DNA from: an uncultured Clostridia bacterium
GTDB taxonomy: Bacteria; Bacillota_I; Bacilli_A; RF39; UBA660
Assembly (NCBI GenBank): GCA_947304495.1
Contig: CAMZBG010000027.1
Location: 1-16,028 of the forward strand
DNA: 16,028 bases
Reading direction: 5' to 3'
The notes under the pieces were generated by a model that was not told where the DNA came from, did no database searches, and was given only the letters and a program-made list of their open reading frames with translations. Each line of letters starts with the position of its first letter. Within the stretch, counting starts at the first letter, position 1. The position numbers were made by a program, and so were the translations under genes. Shown here one piece after another: positions 6,192 through 14,822 of the stretch.

Positions 6192-6220
6192 AAAAGATTC
6201 AGTTTATTCTGAATCTTTTT
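6191..6220. terminator. bidirectional terminator between the phosphodiester glycosidase gene and recA
   Basis: A 12-bp perfect stem (6191-6202 with 6209-6220) and 6-nt loop. An A run on the left and a T run on the right give a U tract in both directions. The recA stop codon (6204-6206) lies in the loop, so the last recA codons form one arm. Confidence 0.9.
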
Positions 6221-7229
6221 TTGTTTTCTTATCCTTGCTAATACCATAGTGTTCTCTAACTAGAGCTTCTATTTCATCTCTTAAATCTTGATTGCTTTTA
6301 AATAATAATTTGGCGTTTTCCCTACCCTGTGCTAACTTTTCACCTTTGTATGAGTACCAAGCACCACTTTTTTCAATGATATTGGCATCAGCTGCTAAAT
6401 CAACTAATTCTCCACATTGTGATACACCTTCACCATACATAATATCAACAGCAGCACTCTTAAATGGTGGGGCTACTTTATTTTTAACTACCTTTATAAC
6501 TGTTCTGTTACCGATTACATCAGTACCATTTTTAATCTGTTCCCCTCTTCTGATATCTAATCTAACGGATGAATAGTACTTTAAAGCTTTTCCGCCAGGT
6601 GTCGTTTCTGGATTGCCAAACATAACGCCTACTTTTTCTCTCAATTGATTGATAAAGATAACAATCGTATTAGTCTTATTGATGGAACCAGATAATTTTC
6701 TTAGTGCTTGTGACATAAGTCTAGCTTGCAAACCAACATGACTATCACCCATTTCACCATCTATTTCAGCTTGTGGTACTAGGGCAGCAACTGAATCAAT
6801 AACGATGATACTTACTGCTTCACTTTTAACTAGAGCATCACATATTTCTAAAGCTTGTTCTCCAGTGTCTGGTTGGCTAAGTAATAATTCGTCGATATTG
6901 ACACCCAAATTAGATGCATATACCGGATCTAATGAATGTTCGGCATCGATAAAAGCTGCTCTACCACCTGTTTTTTGAACTTCGGCGATGGCATGAAGGG
7001 CAAAAGTTGTTTTACCAGATGATTCTGGACCATATATTTCAATTATTCTGCCTTTTGGATATCCACCAACACCTAAAGCTATATCCAATGAAATGGAACC
7101 GCTTGGTACCACATCGATCTCAATATTTTTTTGTTCCCCCAATTTCATAATAGCACCTTTACCAAATTGCTTTTCAATATCAGCTAAAACTTGTTCTAAG
7201 GCCTTGTCTTTTTCTAATGTCTTACTCAT
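6204..7229 (-). CDS. recA: recombinase RecA
   Basis: A 341-residue RecA, the strand-exchange ATPase of homologous recombination and coprotease of the SOS response. It contains the Walker A GPESSGKT (67-74), the Walker B strand [10 protein letters not shown], the conserved [20 protein letters not shown] region, loop L2 around [12 protein letters not shown], and the [11 protein letters not shown] segment. Length is typical. One small variation is AEHSLDP where most RecA proteins have AEHALDP. The ATG at 7229 is preceded by AGGAGGAAACA; the open frame upstream of it is leader sequence. The gene is monocistronic, with a consensus promoter, an SOS-like palindrome upstream and a bidirectional terminator fused to its 3' end. 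The lysine-rich acidic tail ends KKTKKDSE. Confidence 0.99.
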   Translation of the reverse strand: MSKTLEKDKALEQVLADIEKQFGKGAIMKLGEQKNIEIDVVPSGSISLDIALGVGGYPKGRIIEIYGPESSGKTTFALHAIAEVQKTGGRAAFIDAEHSLDPVYASNLGVNIDELLLSQPDTGEQALEICDALVKSEAVSIIVIDSVAALVPQAEIDGEMGDSHVGLQARLMSQALRKLSGSINKTNTIVIFINQLREKVGVMFGNPETTPGGKALKYYSSVRLDIRRGEQIKNGTDVIGNRTVIKVVKNKVAPPFKSAAVDIMYGEGVSQCGELVDLAADANIIEKSGAWYSYKGEKLAQGRENAKLLFKSNQDLRDEIEALVREHYGISKDKKTKKDSE

Positions 7230-7258
7230 TGTTTCCTCCTCTATATAAGTATAAATCA

Positions 7259-7287
7259 ATTATATAATGTTTTTTTTCATTTGTCAA
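7259..7287 (-). promoter_or_regulatory. consensus sigma-A promoter of recA
   Basis: Minus-strand TTGACA (7287-7282), a 17-bp spacer and TATAAT (7264-7259): a perfect match at both hexamers with ideal spacing, the strongest promoter in the window. Confidence 0.9.
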
Positions 7288-7296
7288 TACTTTTTA

Positions 7297-7310
7297 CAAA
7301 CAATTGTTTG
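7297..7310. promoter_or_regulatory. SOS/LexA-like palindrome upstream of recA
   Basis: CAAACAATTGTTTG is a perfect 14-bp palindrome, with partial outer symmetry (T5 against A5). It follows the Gram-positive LexA (DinR) pattern CGAACnnnnGTTCG with one symmetrical G-to-A change in each half. It ends 9 bp upstream of the recA -35. Assignment rests on position and likeness only. Confidence 0.5.
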
Positions 7311-7350
7311 CAAAAACTGTAAAGTGATAATTACAGGATTTAAATATCTG

Positions 7351-7383
7351 AAAAAAGGGATAAACATTTTGTTTTTCCCTTTT
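7351..7383 (-). terminator. intrinsic terminator of the first LTA synthase gene
   Basis: A stem of about 14 bp with one mismatch (AAAAGGGA and AAACA on one side, TGTTT and TCCCTTTT on the other) and a 3-nt loop. On the minus strand it ends in a run of six T. The stem starts at the gene's stop codon (7382-7384). Confidence 0.85.
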
Positions 7384-9322
7384 ATTCTTCTAATTTATCC
7401 ATCAAATCATATACGATAATATTATTCGATATTTCAATCAGATTATCGGCATGTTTGCTTTTACTTTGTAAATAAGCATCAGATATAACTTGATTAGATA
7501 AAGTATATACTTCACTATTCTTAGCAGCATAATATACTTTATCTGTTATATAAGATCCATCTTTAAAGACAACGATACCATCTGCTTTTTTTATACCCAT
7601 GACATCTTGTCCTAAGGCATATCTGTTGCTGATATTTAACATATTACCTAAAGTAGGCATAACATCAATCATACCCATTGGAGTATCTACTACTTTGTGA
7701 TTATCCATATCTTTAGTCCAGATAATCAAAGGCACTTTTCTACTAAGTTCATAGTCATATTCATTGAATTCAACATATTTAGGATCATTTTTATCTCTAA
7801 TGCCACCAGTAGCTGGATTATAATTATATAGATAATCAAATTGTTTTTTACCTAATTTGGCATCATGATCTCCATAGATGACAATAACGGTATTTTCTAA
7901 CAATCCTTCTTTATCCATGGCATCAATAAATTCACCGATAGCCTTATCCATATAGTTAACGGATTTGATGTATTTACCCATAAGTACGTTCTCCAAATAT
8001 GGAACTGTCTTAGTTTCTCCGTTTACTGTTGTGGTCATACTGGTATCGTAGTTAGCATATTTATCAGTATCACCCCATGGAGTATGATTGGTTAAGGTAA
8101 TAAGCGTACCATAATATGGAGTATCAGTTGTTTTATCTATTTCTTTTATCATAGGAACAGCTTGTCTAAAGAAAGATTCATCTGATAAACCTAAACCATA
8201 TTCTTCATCAATAACAAACGAGCTTTTAGAATAGAATTTATCATATCCCATATTTAAGTGCATGCTTTCTCGATTCCAAAAATCACCGACATTACCATGC
8301 ATACTAAAGACATAATAGCCTTTATTTTTTAGTAAGTTTTGAATAGTAATAAATTTATTATTATAGTAATTGACAAATACTGTACCATTATTAGATGGTA
8401 ATAAGCTAGTAGCATATGTAAATTCTGAATCACTACTAGTACCAACTCCTACTTGCGCATAGAAATTATTAAAGTACAATCCTTCACTTGCTAATTTACG
8501 AAGATTAGGAGTTACTGGTTTACCATTAAAGCTGCTTTCCATAGCAAATGTTTGTAAGCTTTCAGCATGGATAGCAATAACATTCTTTCCTTCAAAAATA
8601 CCGGTATAGTCATTTTTTTTAATATTATTTTTTCTGTTTTTATAATAATCTCTAGTTTCTTTTAAGGCATTATCATAACCAAAGATATTATTGAATCTTG
8701 GTTTTAAGCTTTGAACAAAGTCATCGATTTGATAAATATATGGTCCCCAAGTATCGACAACAGATATTCTATTCCATAATTTAAATAATCGACCATATGA
8801 AGTATATGGTGGTAATGAACAACCAATAGCTATACATACTAACGAAACAGCAAAGAGATTTTTAAAATAATTCTTGCTATTATTTATTTCTTCTTTATGT
8901 TTTCGATACATAATATATAGGCCAATAAATACCCAGAAATATATAATATCACTTGCTCTTACAACAACCTCTAGGACAGCGTCAGCTACTTCACTTACAA
9001 AAACAGAAGCTGCTAGCATAGAGATTGAGGCAAAAGAATCATAATAGTTATAGTATAAGGAATTAGCAAAGCAGACACCTACCATAAAGAAAGTTGTCAA
9101 AATATAATACAACATCTTTCTTTTACTTTTAATAAGGAATGATAAAGCAGCTAAGGTTACAACAAAAGCAAAATCAAAGAATAATGCTCTAAAGCCAAAA
9201 TGGCCGGTTGTAAACAATCTTAAAACTATACTATTGATAAAATTAGCAATTATATAGAATATAAGTACTGGATAATTTTTCCAAAATTTAATTAATTCTT
9301 TTTTTACCTTTAAATTCGTCAT
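7382..9322 (-). CDS. ltaS: lipoteichoic acid synthase, LtaS type
   Basis: A 646-residue protein, the same length as LtaS of Staphylococcus aureus. Five membrane helices (within about 19-175) precede an extracellular sulfatase-fold domain. LtaS transfers glycerol-phosphate units from phosphatidylglycerol to build polyglycerol-phosphate LTA. All active-site elements are visible: AIHAESLQ (Glu254, metal ligand), VGVGTSSDSEF (catalytic Thr295), FSMHGNVGDFWNR, TLTNHTPW (His413) and IYGDHDA (Asp485, His486). I start at the ATG at 9322, with AAAGGTG upstream; a GTG at 9331 falls inside that ribosome site. It has its own promoter, divergent from a second LtaS-family gene, and its own terminator. PgsA, which makes the lipid substrate precursor, is encoded 5.5 kb away. 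Many LtaS proteins are cleaved after the last helix, but I see no clear AXA site. Confidence 0.95.
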   Translation of the reverse strand: MTNLKVKKELIKFWKNYPVLIFYIIANFINSIVLRLFTTGHFGFRALFFDFAFVVTLAALSFLIKSKRKMLYYILTTFFMVGVCFANSLYYNYYDSFASISMLAASVFVSEVADAVLEVVVRASDIIYFWVFIGLYIMYRKHKEEINNSKNYFKNLFAVSLVCIAIGCSLPPYTSYGRLFKLWNRISVVDTWGPYIYQIDDFVQSLKPRFNNIFGYDNALKETRDYYKNRKNNIKKNDYTGIFEGKNVIAIHAESLQTFAMESSFNGKPVTPNLRKLASEGLYFNNFYAQVGVGTSSDSEFTYATSLLPSNNGTVFVNYYNNKFITIQNLLKNKGYYVFSMHGNVGDFWNRESMHLNMGYDKFYSKSSFVIDEEYGLGLSDESFFRQAVPMIKEIDKTTDTPYYGTLITLTNHTPWGDTDKYANYDTSMTTTVNGETKTVPYLENVLMGKYIKSVNYMDKAIGEFIDAMDKEGLLENTVIVIYGDHDAKLGKKQFDYLYNYNPATGGIRDKNDPKYVEFNEYDYELSRKVPLIIWTKDMDNHKVVDTPMGMIDVMPTLGNMLNISNRYALGQDVMGIKKADGIVVFKDGSYITDKVYYAAKNSEVYTLSNQVISDAYLQSKSKHADNLIEISNNIIVYDLMDKLEE

Positions 9323-9346
9323 AATATACACCTTTAACTACACTTA

Positions 9347-9375
9347 ATTATATCACAATTTTATAAAATAAACTA
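9347..9375 (-). promoter_or_regulatory. promoter of ltaS
   Basis: A perfect minus-strand TATAAT (9352-9347) with a weak -35 (TAGTTT, 9375-9370) at 17 bp, about 25 nt upstream of the start codon. Confidence 0.5.
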
Positions 9376-9383
9376 TTACTTTA

Positions 9384-9412
9384 TTTACTCTTATGATATT
9401 TAATGTTATAAT
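9384..9412 (+). promoter_or_regulatory. promoter of the second LtaS-family gene
   Basis: TTTACT (9384-9389), a 17-bp spacer and TATAAT (9407-9412), 29 nt upstream of the start codon. It is back-to-back with the ltaS promoter; the two -35 elements are 8 bp apart. Confidence 0.55.
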
Positions 9413-9441
9413 ATTAACATAATATTGAAGTGGTGATGTTA

Positions 9442-11415
9442 ATGAAATTATTTAAAATTAACAAAGATCAAACTATTAAATATATAAAAAAGACATATGA
9501 AATAATTAGGGATTTCATAATTAAATATAAGTATGTTTTTTTATTGGCTTTACCTTTCATACTTATGGATATTATTACGAGATTATTTGGTAGTAATATT
9601 AACTTTTATAAGATATATAGATTAGCTCCAAATATGTTTTCTTTATCATGGATAACACTATTTGTGGGATTAACTTTAGGTTTTAAGAAAAAGATTGGTA
9701 AAAGATTATATATAATTTTTAGTGTTATCTTTTTAATGATATTTTTAACTAATAATGTCTATTATTCAATGACAAAGACTTTCTTTGATTTTAATTTAAT
9801 TGAGTCTGCTTCTGAAGGAGCACCATATATAATAGATACACTTAAAAATAGTAATCCATTAGTGTATGTGGCGTTTATATTGATAATTATAACTATAATA
9901 TTTGCTTATAAACGTATTCCTTATAAGACTAAGAATAATCAAAATCTACTTTTAGTGTGTTTAGGTGTATTTTTGTTCTTACATACATTGACACCATATA
10001 CACTAGGAAAAGCTAATAGTAGTCTTACTTGGTCTTCTTGGAAGAATCCACGAAATATATATAACTCATTTAATGATAATAATAAGAGTTTAAAGATAAG
10101 TGGATTATTTGAATATAGTGTTAGAAACTTTTATATAACATTTTTAAAGACTGATGAAGAAGAAAGTATTGAGGATATTGAATTTTTAAATTTAGCATTT
10201 CAGGATAGTGAAACTAAAAAGAATAAGTATACTGGTATATTTAAGGGTAAAAATGTTATCTTTGTACAATTTGAAGGATTAGATAATTGGTTAGTAACCA
10301 AAGAAGATACTCCAACTATTTATAGTATGTTAGAACATGCATATAATTTTAATAATCATTTTTCATATTATAATGGTGGAGGATCAACATTTAATTCTGA
10401 ATTTGCGGTTAATACTGGATTTATTACTCCCCTATCTTATACTCAGAATGCATATACATTTAATAAGAATAATTTTCCATATTCAATGGCTAATCTACTT
10501 AAAAAAGAAGGATATACAATCAATGCATTTCATATGAATACTGGAGAATATTATTCTAGGACTACTAATTATAAAAATTGGGGATATGATAATTATTATG
10601 GTCTTATAGATATGTTTGAGTATACCGATAAGACTTATATGTTAGATAGAGAATTAATATTAAATGAAACATTTAATGAATTGTTATTTCCAGAAGATAC
10701 TAATTTTGTTGATTATATAATTGCTTATTCTGGACATTTACCTTTTACCAATACTAAAGGGGTATGTAAACTATTATACGATTTGGATAATACTCCAGAA
10801 GAAACTGATGAAGAAGTAGATACTGAAGATAAAAACGAAGAAGTTGTTGAGATAGTACCTATGACTGAAGAGGAATGTATTCGTAGGCAAGCAAAAGAAA
10901 CAGACTATATGATGCAATTATTATTAGAAAATCTTAAGGAAAAGAATTTAATTGATAATACAATAATTGTTGCTTATAGTGATCATTATCTATATACGAT
11001 AGAAGATAAATCTATTTTGGATAGATATAAGGAAACTAGTAATAATTTAATTAATAAGACTCCTTTCTTTATATGGAGTAATAATACAAAAAAGGTTAAT
11101 ATTAATAAAGTTACATCACAATTAAATATTTTACCTACGGTATTAAATCTATTAGGTATTGAACATAATCCAAACAATTATATTGGCAATGATGCATTAG
11201 ATCCAAAATACGAAGGAATAGTTTTCTTTAGTGATTATTCTTGGTATGATGGTAATGTATATGTAGCTGGTGGTGAAGTTACTAATGGCAAGCATATTTC
11301 GTATGAAAAATTAGAAGAAAAAAACTATTATATAAGTAGTATTACTAAAAAGAATGATTTAGCACTTAAATATAACTATTTTAAGGGGATTAAAAAAAAT
11401 AATGGAACTAAATAA
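9442..11415 (+). CDS. second, divergent LtaS-family phosphoglycerol transferase
   Basis: A 657-residue protein with about five membrane helices in the first 235 residues and a sulfatase-fold domain. Active-site positions are kept but in altered settings: FVQFEGLDNW (Glu278), GGGSTFNSEF (predicted catalytic Thr316), AFHMNTGEYYSR, AYSGHLPF (His432) and AYSDHYLY (Asp514, His515). The usual GDHD is replaced by SDHY. An acidic insertion (about 452-480, rich in E, D, T) separates the His432 motif from the next helix. Relatives with such changes include LTA primase-like enzymes (YvgJ/LtaP type) and other phosphoglycerol transferases. A primase, a second LTA synthase or a polymer-modifying transferase are all possible. 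The ATG at 9442 follows GGTGATG; earlier in-frame GTG and ATG codons lie in the ribosome site. It is divergent from ltaS and convergent with the 63-aa gene. Confidence 0.88.
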   Translation: MKLFKINKDQTIKYIKKTYEIIRDFIIKYKYVFLLALPFILMDIITRLFGSNINFYKIYRLAPNMFSLSWITLFVGLTLGFKKKIGKRLYIIFSVIFLMIFLTNNVYYSMTKTFFDFNLIESASEGAPYIIDTLKNSNPLVYVAFILIIITIIFAYKRIPYKTKNNQNLLLVCLGVFLFLHTLTPYTLGKANSSLTWSSWKNPRNIYNSFNDNNKSLKISGLFEYSVRNFYITFLKTDEEESIEDIEFLNLAFQDSETKKNKYTGIFKGKNVIFVQFEGLDNWLVTKEDTPTIYSMLEHAYNFNNHFSYYNGGGSTFNSEFAVNTGFITPLSYTQNAYTFNKNNFPYSMANLLKKEGYTINAFHMNTGEYYSRTTNYKNWGYDNYYGLIDMFEYTDKTYMLDRELILNETFNELLFPEDTNFVDYIIAYSGHLPFTNTKGVCKLLYDLDNTPEETDEEVDTEDKNEEVVEIVPMTEEECIRRQAKETDYMMQLLLENLKEKNLIDNTIIVAYSDHYLYTIEDKSILDRYKETSNNLINKTPFFIWSNNTKKVNINKVTSQLNILPTVLNLLGIEHNPNNYIGNDALDPKYEGIVFFSDYSWYDGNVYVAGGEVTNGKHISYEKLEEKNYYISSITKKNDLALKYNYFKGIKKNNGTK

Positions 11416-11435
11416 TTCCATTATTTTATTTTTTT
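11392..11435. terminator. bidirectional terminator between the second LtaS-family gene and the glycosyltransferase operon
   Basis: A stem of about 12 bp (11396-11407 with 11416-11427) with an 8-nt loop. There is an A run of eight on the left (U tract for the minus strand) and a T-rich run on the right. The plus-strand stop (11413-11415) lies in the loop and the minus-strand stop (11421-11423) in the stem. Confidence 0.85.
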
Positions 11436-11612
11436 ATATAAGATATAAAGAGCAAAAGATAAAGCTAAGATGGTATATAACAATTTAATAATAAATGATA
11501 AGAAGGATACGATGTGTTTATTTTTTATTTTTTTATTTAAATAATTAACGGGTTTTACATAAAATGTATAAGCTAACCCTTCGGTATAAAACTGTCTTAT
11601 TAATTCTTTCAT
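11421..11612 (-). CDS. small single-helix membrane protein paired with the glycosyltransferase
   Basis: A 63-residue protein: a polar, aromatic N-terminal half containing YTFYVKPVNYLNKKIK, one membrane helix (about 37-59) and a short basic tail (YKKIK). The topology rule predicts either end could be inside; the strongly basic tail favours a cytoplasmic C-terminus. Its ATG at 11612 comes 1 nt after the stop of the glycosyltransferase gene, and the AAGGTG ribosome site is inside the last codons of that gene, so translation is coupled. I do not recognise the family. Such tight coupling of a tiny membrane protein to a synthase-type glycosyltransferase is reminiscent of accessory subunits such as IcaD/PgaD, but there is no sequence evidence for that. 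Confidence 0.7.
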   Translation of the reverse strand: MKELIRQFYTEGLAYTFYVKPVNYLNKKIKNKHIVSFLSFIIKLLYTILALSFALYILYKKIK

Positions 11613-11613
11613 A

Positions 11614-13101
11614 TTACACCTTCAAATCATCAATAGTAACTTTACTTTCATGGGGAATTGGTTTCCATTCAACTTTTTTAAATAATGCAATATAGATTGT
11701 ATATCTACCAATGATATCAAATATTGGCCAAGTTAAGACATACCATACTTTTTTAAAGAAATTAATTTTTTTAATTCTTTTATCTTCAATAATAAACAGG
11801 TATACAGCTAACCATATATTAGTAAGATAAGAACCTATTCGATATAATAATCTAAGCCAAATAGTTATTAATATAGATAACCAAAAGGCTTTAATACCGG
11901 CAGGAACATTTATATGAATATCATTGATACTTCTTAGTAATTTTGCTAACCAAGTACTACCTCCAAATAAAGCTATATCATTAATACCATTGGCATAGTT
12001 ATAGCATGAATAGATAAAGACCATGATAATTAACCAACGGCATAGGTTAATGAAAACAATTGGTGTTAATTGAACTAAGGTGTCAAAAGAAGCAAAACGA
12101 TGTCTGATAGATTCGAGGATTCTTTTCCACAATTTATCTTCTTTTTTATTATCTTTACGTTTGGTTTTAAGATATTTTTTACCTAAAAAGATATTTAAGA
12201 ATAGATATGGGCCAGATTCAGCAAATGCTTGTAAATGTCCTTTTGACCAACGTAATCTTTGTCTTAAGGCTATTTTTAGATTAACTGGCTGTTCATCAAA
12301 GAACTCAGCTTCATCTTGATAGGTTATTTCATAACCTTCAGCAACGGCATCTGCGGTAAGGGCTCTATCTTCAGTTAACGATGTATAATGCCAACCATCT
12401 TTGACAATCTCGTTAGCAAACAAAAATCCTGTTCCTTGAATATTAGTGGCTAAATGTAAGACACTTCTTGCGCGATGATTAGTTCTAACTGATCTAATCC
12501 AATGTAGGGCATAATTACTAGCAATCCAATTATCATCAAAGTTTTTTGTATTACGATATGAAGTAATAATTTTTTCACCACTATCGAAGGCATCATTCAT
12601 TTTACTAATATAATCTGATTTTAATAAATTATCTGCATCAAAGACAAAATAGCCTTCAAAATTTTTTATTCCATAATCTTCATCTATTTTATTAAATAAA
12701 TATTCTAGCGCATAACCTTTAGTTTTATGTTCTTCATCGTGTCTTTCATAACATATGGCGCCTTTTTTTCTAGCTATTTCGGCGGTATCATCAGTACAGT
12801 TATCAGCTACGACAAAGATGGTCAATAGTTTTTTAGGGTAATCTTGTTTGTTGATACTGTCGATTAGATTGCCAATAACATATTTTTCATTTCTAGCAGC
12901 AATGACAATACCATATTTATGTTTATGTTTAGCAGGCTTAAATTTTCTAGTAAAGAACATTCCAATTACAAAATAGAATGCTCTATGGATAACAATAATA
13001 CTTAGAAATGTTCCTAAAATATTATAGAAATTTTTTCCAGTAGGATAAAGATTACCAAATGCTTTTAATAATATATCAAAAAATTTACTTATTTCTTCCA
13101 T
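11614..13101 (-). CDS. membrane glycosyltransferase family 2, synthase-like
   Basis: A 495-residue inner-membrane enzyme. An N-terminal helix (about 27-50) precedes a cytoplasmic GT-A domain that opens YGIVIAARNE; then ADNCTDD (100-106), DADN (155-158, metal/UDP-sugar binding), LTEDRAL (242-248, general-base region) and QRLRW (281-285). The last motif (QxxRW) is typical of processive synthases such as cellulose, hyaluronan and poly-GlcNAc synthases. A basic loop (about 306-326) and about four membrane helices (344-473) follow. It likely makes or extends a polysaccharide or glycolipid; sugar and acceptor are unknown. I favour the ATG at 13101, with GAGGT 6 nt upstream. An ATG at 13113 overlaps the amidase stop (TAATG) and is the alternative. 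The gene sits between an exported amidase and a tiny membrane protein in one operon. Confidence 0.9.
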   Translation of the reverse strand: MEEISKFFDILLKAFGNLYPTGKNFYNILGTFLSIIVIHRAFYFVIGMFFTRKFKPAKHKHKYGIVIAARNEKYVIGNLIDSINKQDYPKKLLTIFVVADNCTDDTAEIARKKGAICYERHDEEHKTKGYALEYLFNKIDEDYGIKNFEGYFVFDADNLLKSDYISKMNDAFDSGEKIITSYRNTKNFDDNWIASNYALHWIRSVRTNHRARSVLHLATNIQGTGFLFANEIVKDGWHYTSLTEDRALTADAVAEGYEITYQDEAEFFDEQPVNLKIALRQRLRWSKGHLQAFAESGPYLFLNIFLGKKYLKTKRKDNKKEDKLWKRILESIRHRFASFDTLVQLTPIVFINLCRWLIIMVFIYSCYNYANGINDIALFGGSTWLAKLLRSINDIHINVPAGIKAFWLSILITIWLRLLYRIGSYLTNIWLAVYLFIIEDKRIKKINFFKKVWYVLTWPIFDIIGRYTIYIALFKKVEWKPIPHESKVTIDDLKV

Positions 13102-13112
13102 TTTATACCTCA

Positions 13113-14756
13113 TTATAGACACATACGATTATCACTTTTATATGTTCCACCTAAGTAATTTACATACTCTTTTATTTTAAGTTCAGACACATATATCCAA
13201 TTATTACTTGCATAATACCAGTTAAAATCATTAGCATTAGTCATATATATTGGTTCATATATGGTATTTTTTACATTAAATAATTCATATGGAATTCTGA
13301 GAATTGAGTAATAGTTTTTATCATTATATATTTTTCCAGATGCTTTATCTAAAATCATACTACTTTCATAGTCTTTACCATAGATTCTTATTTCATTATC
13401 ATTAAGATTATAGAATTTTTTAAACTTGTCATACAAGGACATTTCTACTTCTAATTTATCTTTGGAAAGATTATTTTGAACTAGTATTTCAAATCCGTGA
13501 TAAGCAGTATCTAATGAACCGTTATGATGGTTACTATAAGCTACTTTACTTACAGTGGCATAATAACCAATAGTAAATGCTCTTCGATCTAAGATATCAA
13601 TAGTATTATTACCTAGTATTTCACCTTTACTATCATCATATCTTGTCATGTATACGCGATATCCCATAGATTCATATCGGCATTTTTCATATTTAGAAAC
13701 TTGCAAATTAAGATTTTTTTCAAGTGTAATACCATTAGAGGCACCAATATCATTGCTGCCACCATGACCTGGATCAATGACAAAATCATATTTGTATTCA
13801 AAATCTTCAATTTTGACAGTAACATTGTCATTATCATAGTTAAATGAAACTAATTTATCTGATACTTTAGCTCTAACTATTCGCGAATAGACATCCAATT
13901 TATTTAATAGTCTTTCTTCTTTTAAACCAACGATATAAATATCATATGTACCATTATTAACGGTATTTAGATTTAGATTACCTCGGTAATAATTATTTTT
14001 AGTAACTGTCATGTTATAGACATATTCCATTTTATTTTTTTGATTTTTTAAAACTATTTTATAGCTATCTGATCTATCTTTAACATAACCTTCATAATAG
14101 ATGCCATTATCATTAAATTTATTGATGATAATGGTATTGGGATAATTAGTAATATTATAAGATGTAGGACTTACACGATTATATAGGTTATTATCAATGT
14201 TTATTTCGGCTTTTTTAACAATAACTGTTCTACTGACTTCACTGCTGTTACCACTGCTATCAGATACTTTATAAATTATTTGATAACTTCCTTCTTTATT
14301 GGTATTGACAGTTCCTTCAACTTTTACTTTACTATTTAAATCTTTATCATAGTTATCTGTAATATTATATCCTGCTTCTTGATATTTTCCACCTAGTAAA
14401 ATATATACTTCTTCACCACCCATAAGATTTATAATAGGAGCTTCTTTATCGATAACATTGACATTTCTATATACATATTCGTTATTGTATTCATATTTTA
14501 CTTTATAGTTACCTAATTTTTGGGTATCTAATTCGCTTTTGTCTATTTTTATTTTATTGGTGATATCCATACCATTATATTTTACTTTTATTCCATATTC
14601 AGTATATTCAGTACCAACATCTAAATATAAATCTGTTGGGCCAATTAATTCAAAGGTTAGATCATTTTCTTCTCCATACTCAAAAGAATAAGTAATACCA
14701 AGAAAACTTACAATTAATATAATAACAAGTATTGAAATGTAATATATTTTCTTCAT
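13113..14756 (-). CDS. exported N-acetylmuramoyl-L-alanine amidase with Ig-like repeats
   Basis: A 547-residue protein with an N-terminal membrane helix or signal (about 4-24). Two DUF5011-type Ig-like repeats follow: about 33-103, and about 107-182 with the usual GGKYQEAGYNITDN and KVSDSSGNSS segments. A less regular beta-rich region (about 190-315) leads to an Amidase_3-type catalytic domain (about 323-540). Zinc ligands and catalytic residues fit DPGHGG (His331), ITLEKNLN (Glu346), YSNHHNGS (His410 or His411) and YEPIYMTNAND (Glu501 as catalytic Glu). Amidase_3 enzymes cut the MurNAc-L-Ala bond of peptidoglycan. The ATG at 14756 lies 9 nt after AGGAG; the ATG at 14762 is too close to it. 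First gene of a three-gene operon with the glycosyltransferase and the 63-aa protein. Confidence 0.9.
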   Translation of the reverse strand: MKKIYYISILVIILIVSFLGITYSFEYGEENDLTFELIGPTDLYLDVGTEYTEYGIKVKYNGMDITNKIKIDKSELDTQKLGNYKVKYEYNNEYVYRNVNVIDKEAPIINLMGGEEVYILLGGKYQEAGYNITDNYDKDLNSKVKVEGTVNTNKEGSYQIIYKVSDSSGNSSEVSRTVIVKKAEINIDNNLYNRVSPTSYNITNYPNTIIINKFNDNGIYYEGYVKDRSDSYKIVLKNQKNKMEYVYNMTVTKNNYYRGNLNLNTVNNGTYDIYIVGLKEERLLNKLDVYSRIVRAKVSDKLVSFNYDNDNVTVKIEDFEYKYDFVIDPGHGGSNDIGASNGITLEKNLNLQVSKYEKCRYESMGYRVYMTRYDDSKGEILGNNTIDILDRRAFTIGYYATVSKVAYSNHHNGSLDTAYHGFEILVQNNLSKDKLEVEMSLYDKFKKFYNLNDNEIRIYGKDYESSMILDKASGKIYNDKNYYSILRIPYELFNVKNTIYEPIYMTNANDFNWYYASNNWIYVSELKIKEYVNYLGGTYKSDNRMCL

Positions 14757-14781
14757 ATACATACTCTCCTAGTCTAATAAT

Positions 14782-14810
14782 ATTTTAACATATTAGATAT
14801 ACTTAGTAAA
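14782..14810 (-). promoter_or_regulatory. promoter of the amidase-glycosyltransferase operon
   Basis: Minus-strand TTTACT (14810-14805), a 17-bp spacer ending in TGT (extended -10 TG), then TAAAAT (14787-14782), about 25 nt upstream of the start codon. Confidence 0.6.
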
Positions 14811-14822
14811 GTATAATAAAAG

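Noticed and set aside
6889..6897. TTCGTCGAT resembling a 0A box inside recA
   Set aside because: It lies in the middle of a conserved coding region far from any promoter and lacks a tandem partner; likely chance.
7317..7336. CTGTAA...TTACAG inverted repeat upstream of the recA SOS-like box
   Set aside because: Only six base pairs at the ends with a non-symmetrical centre; expected often in AT-rich intergenic DNA.
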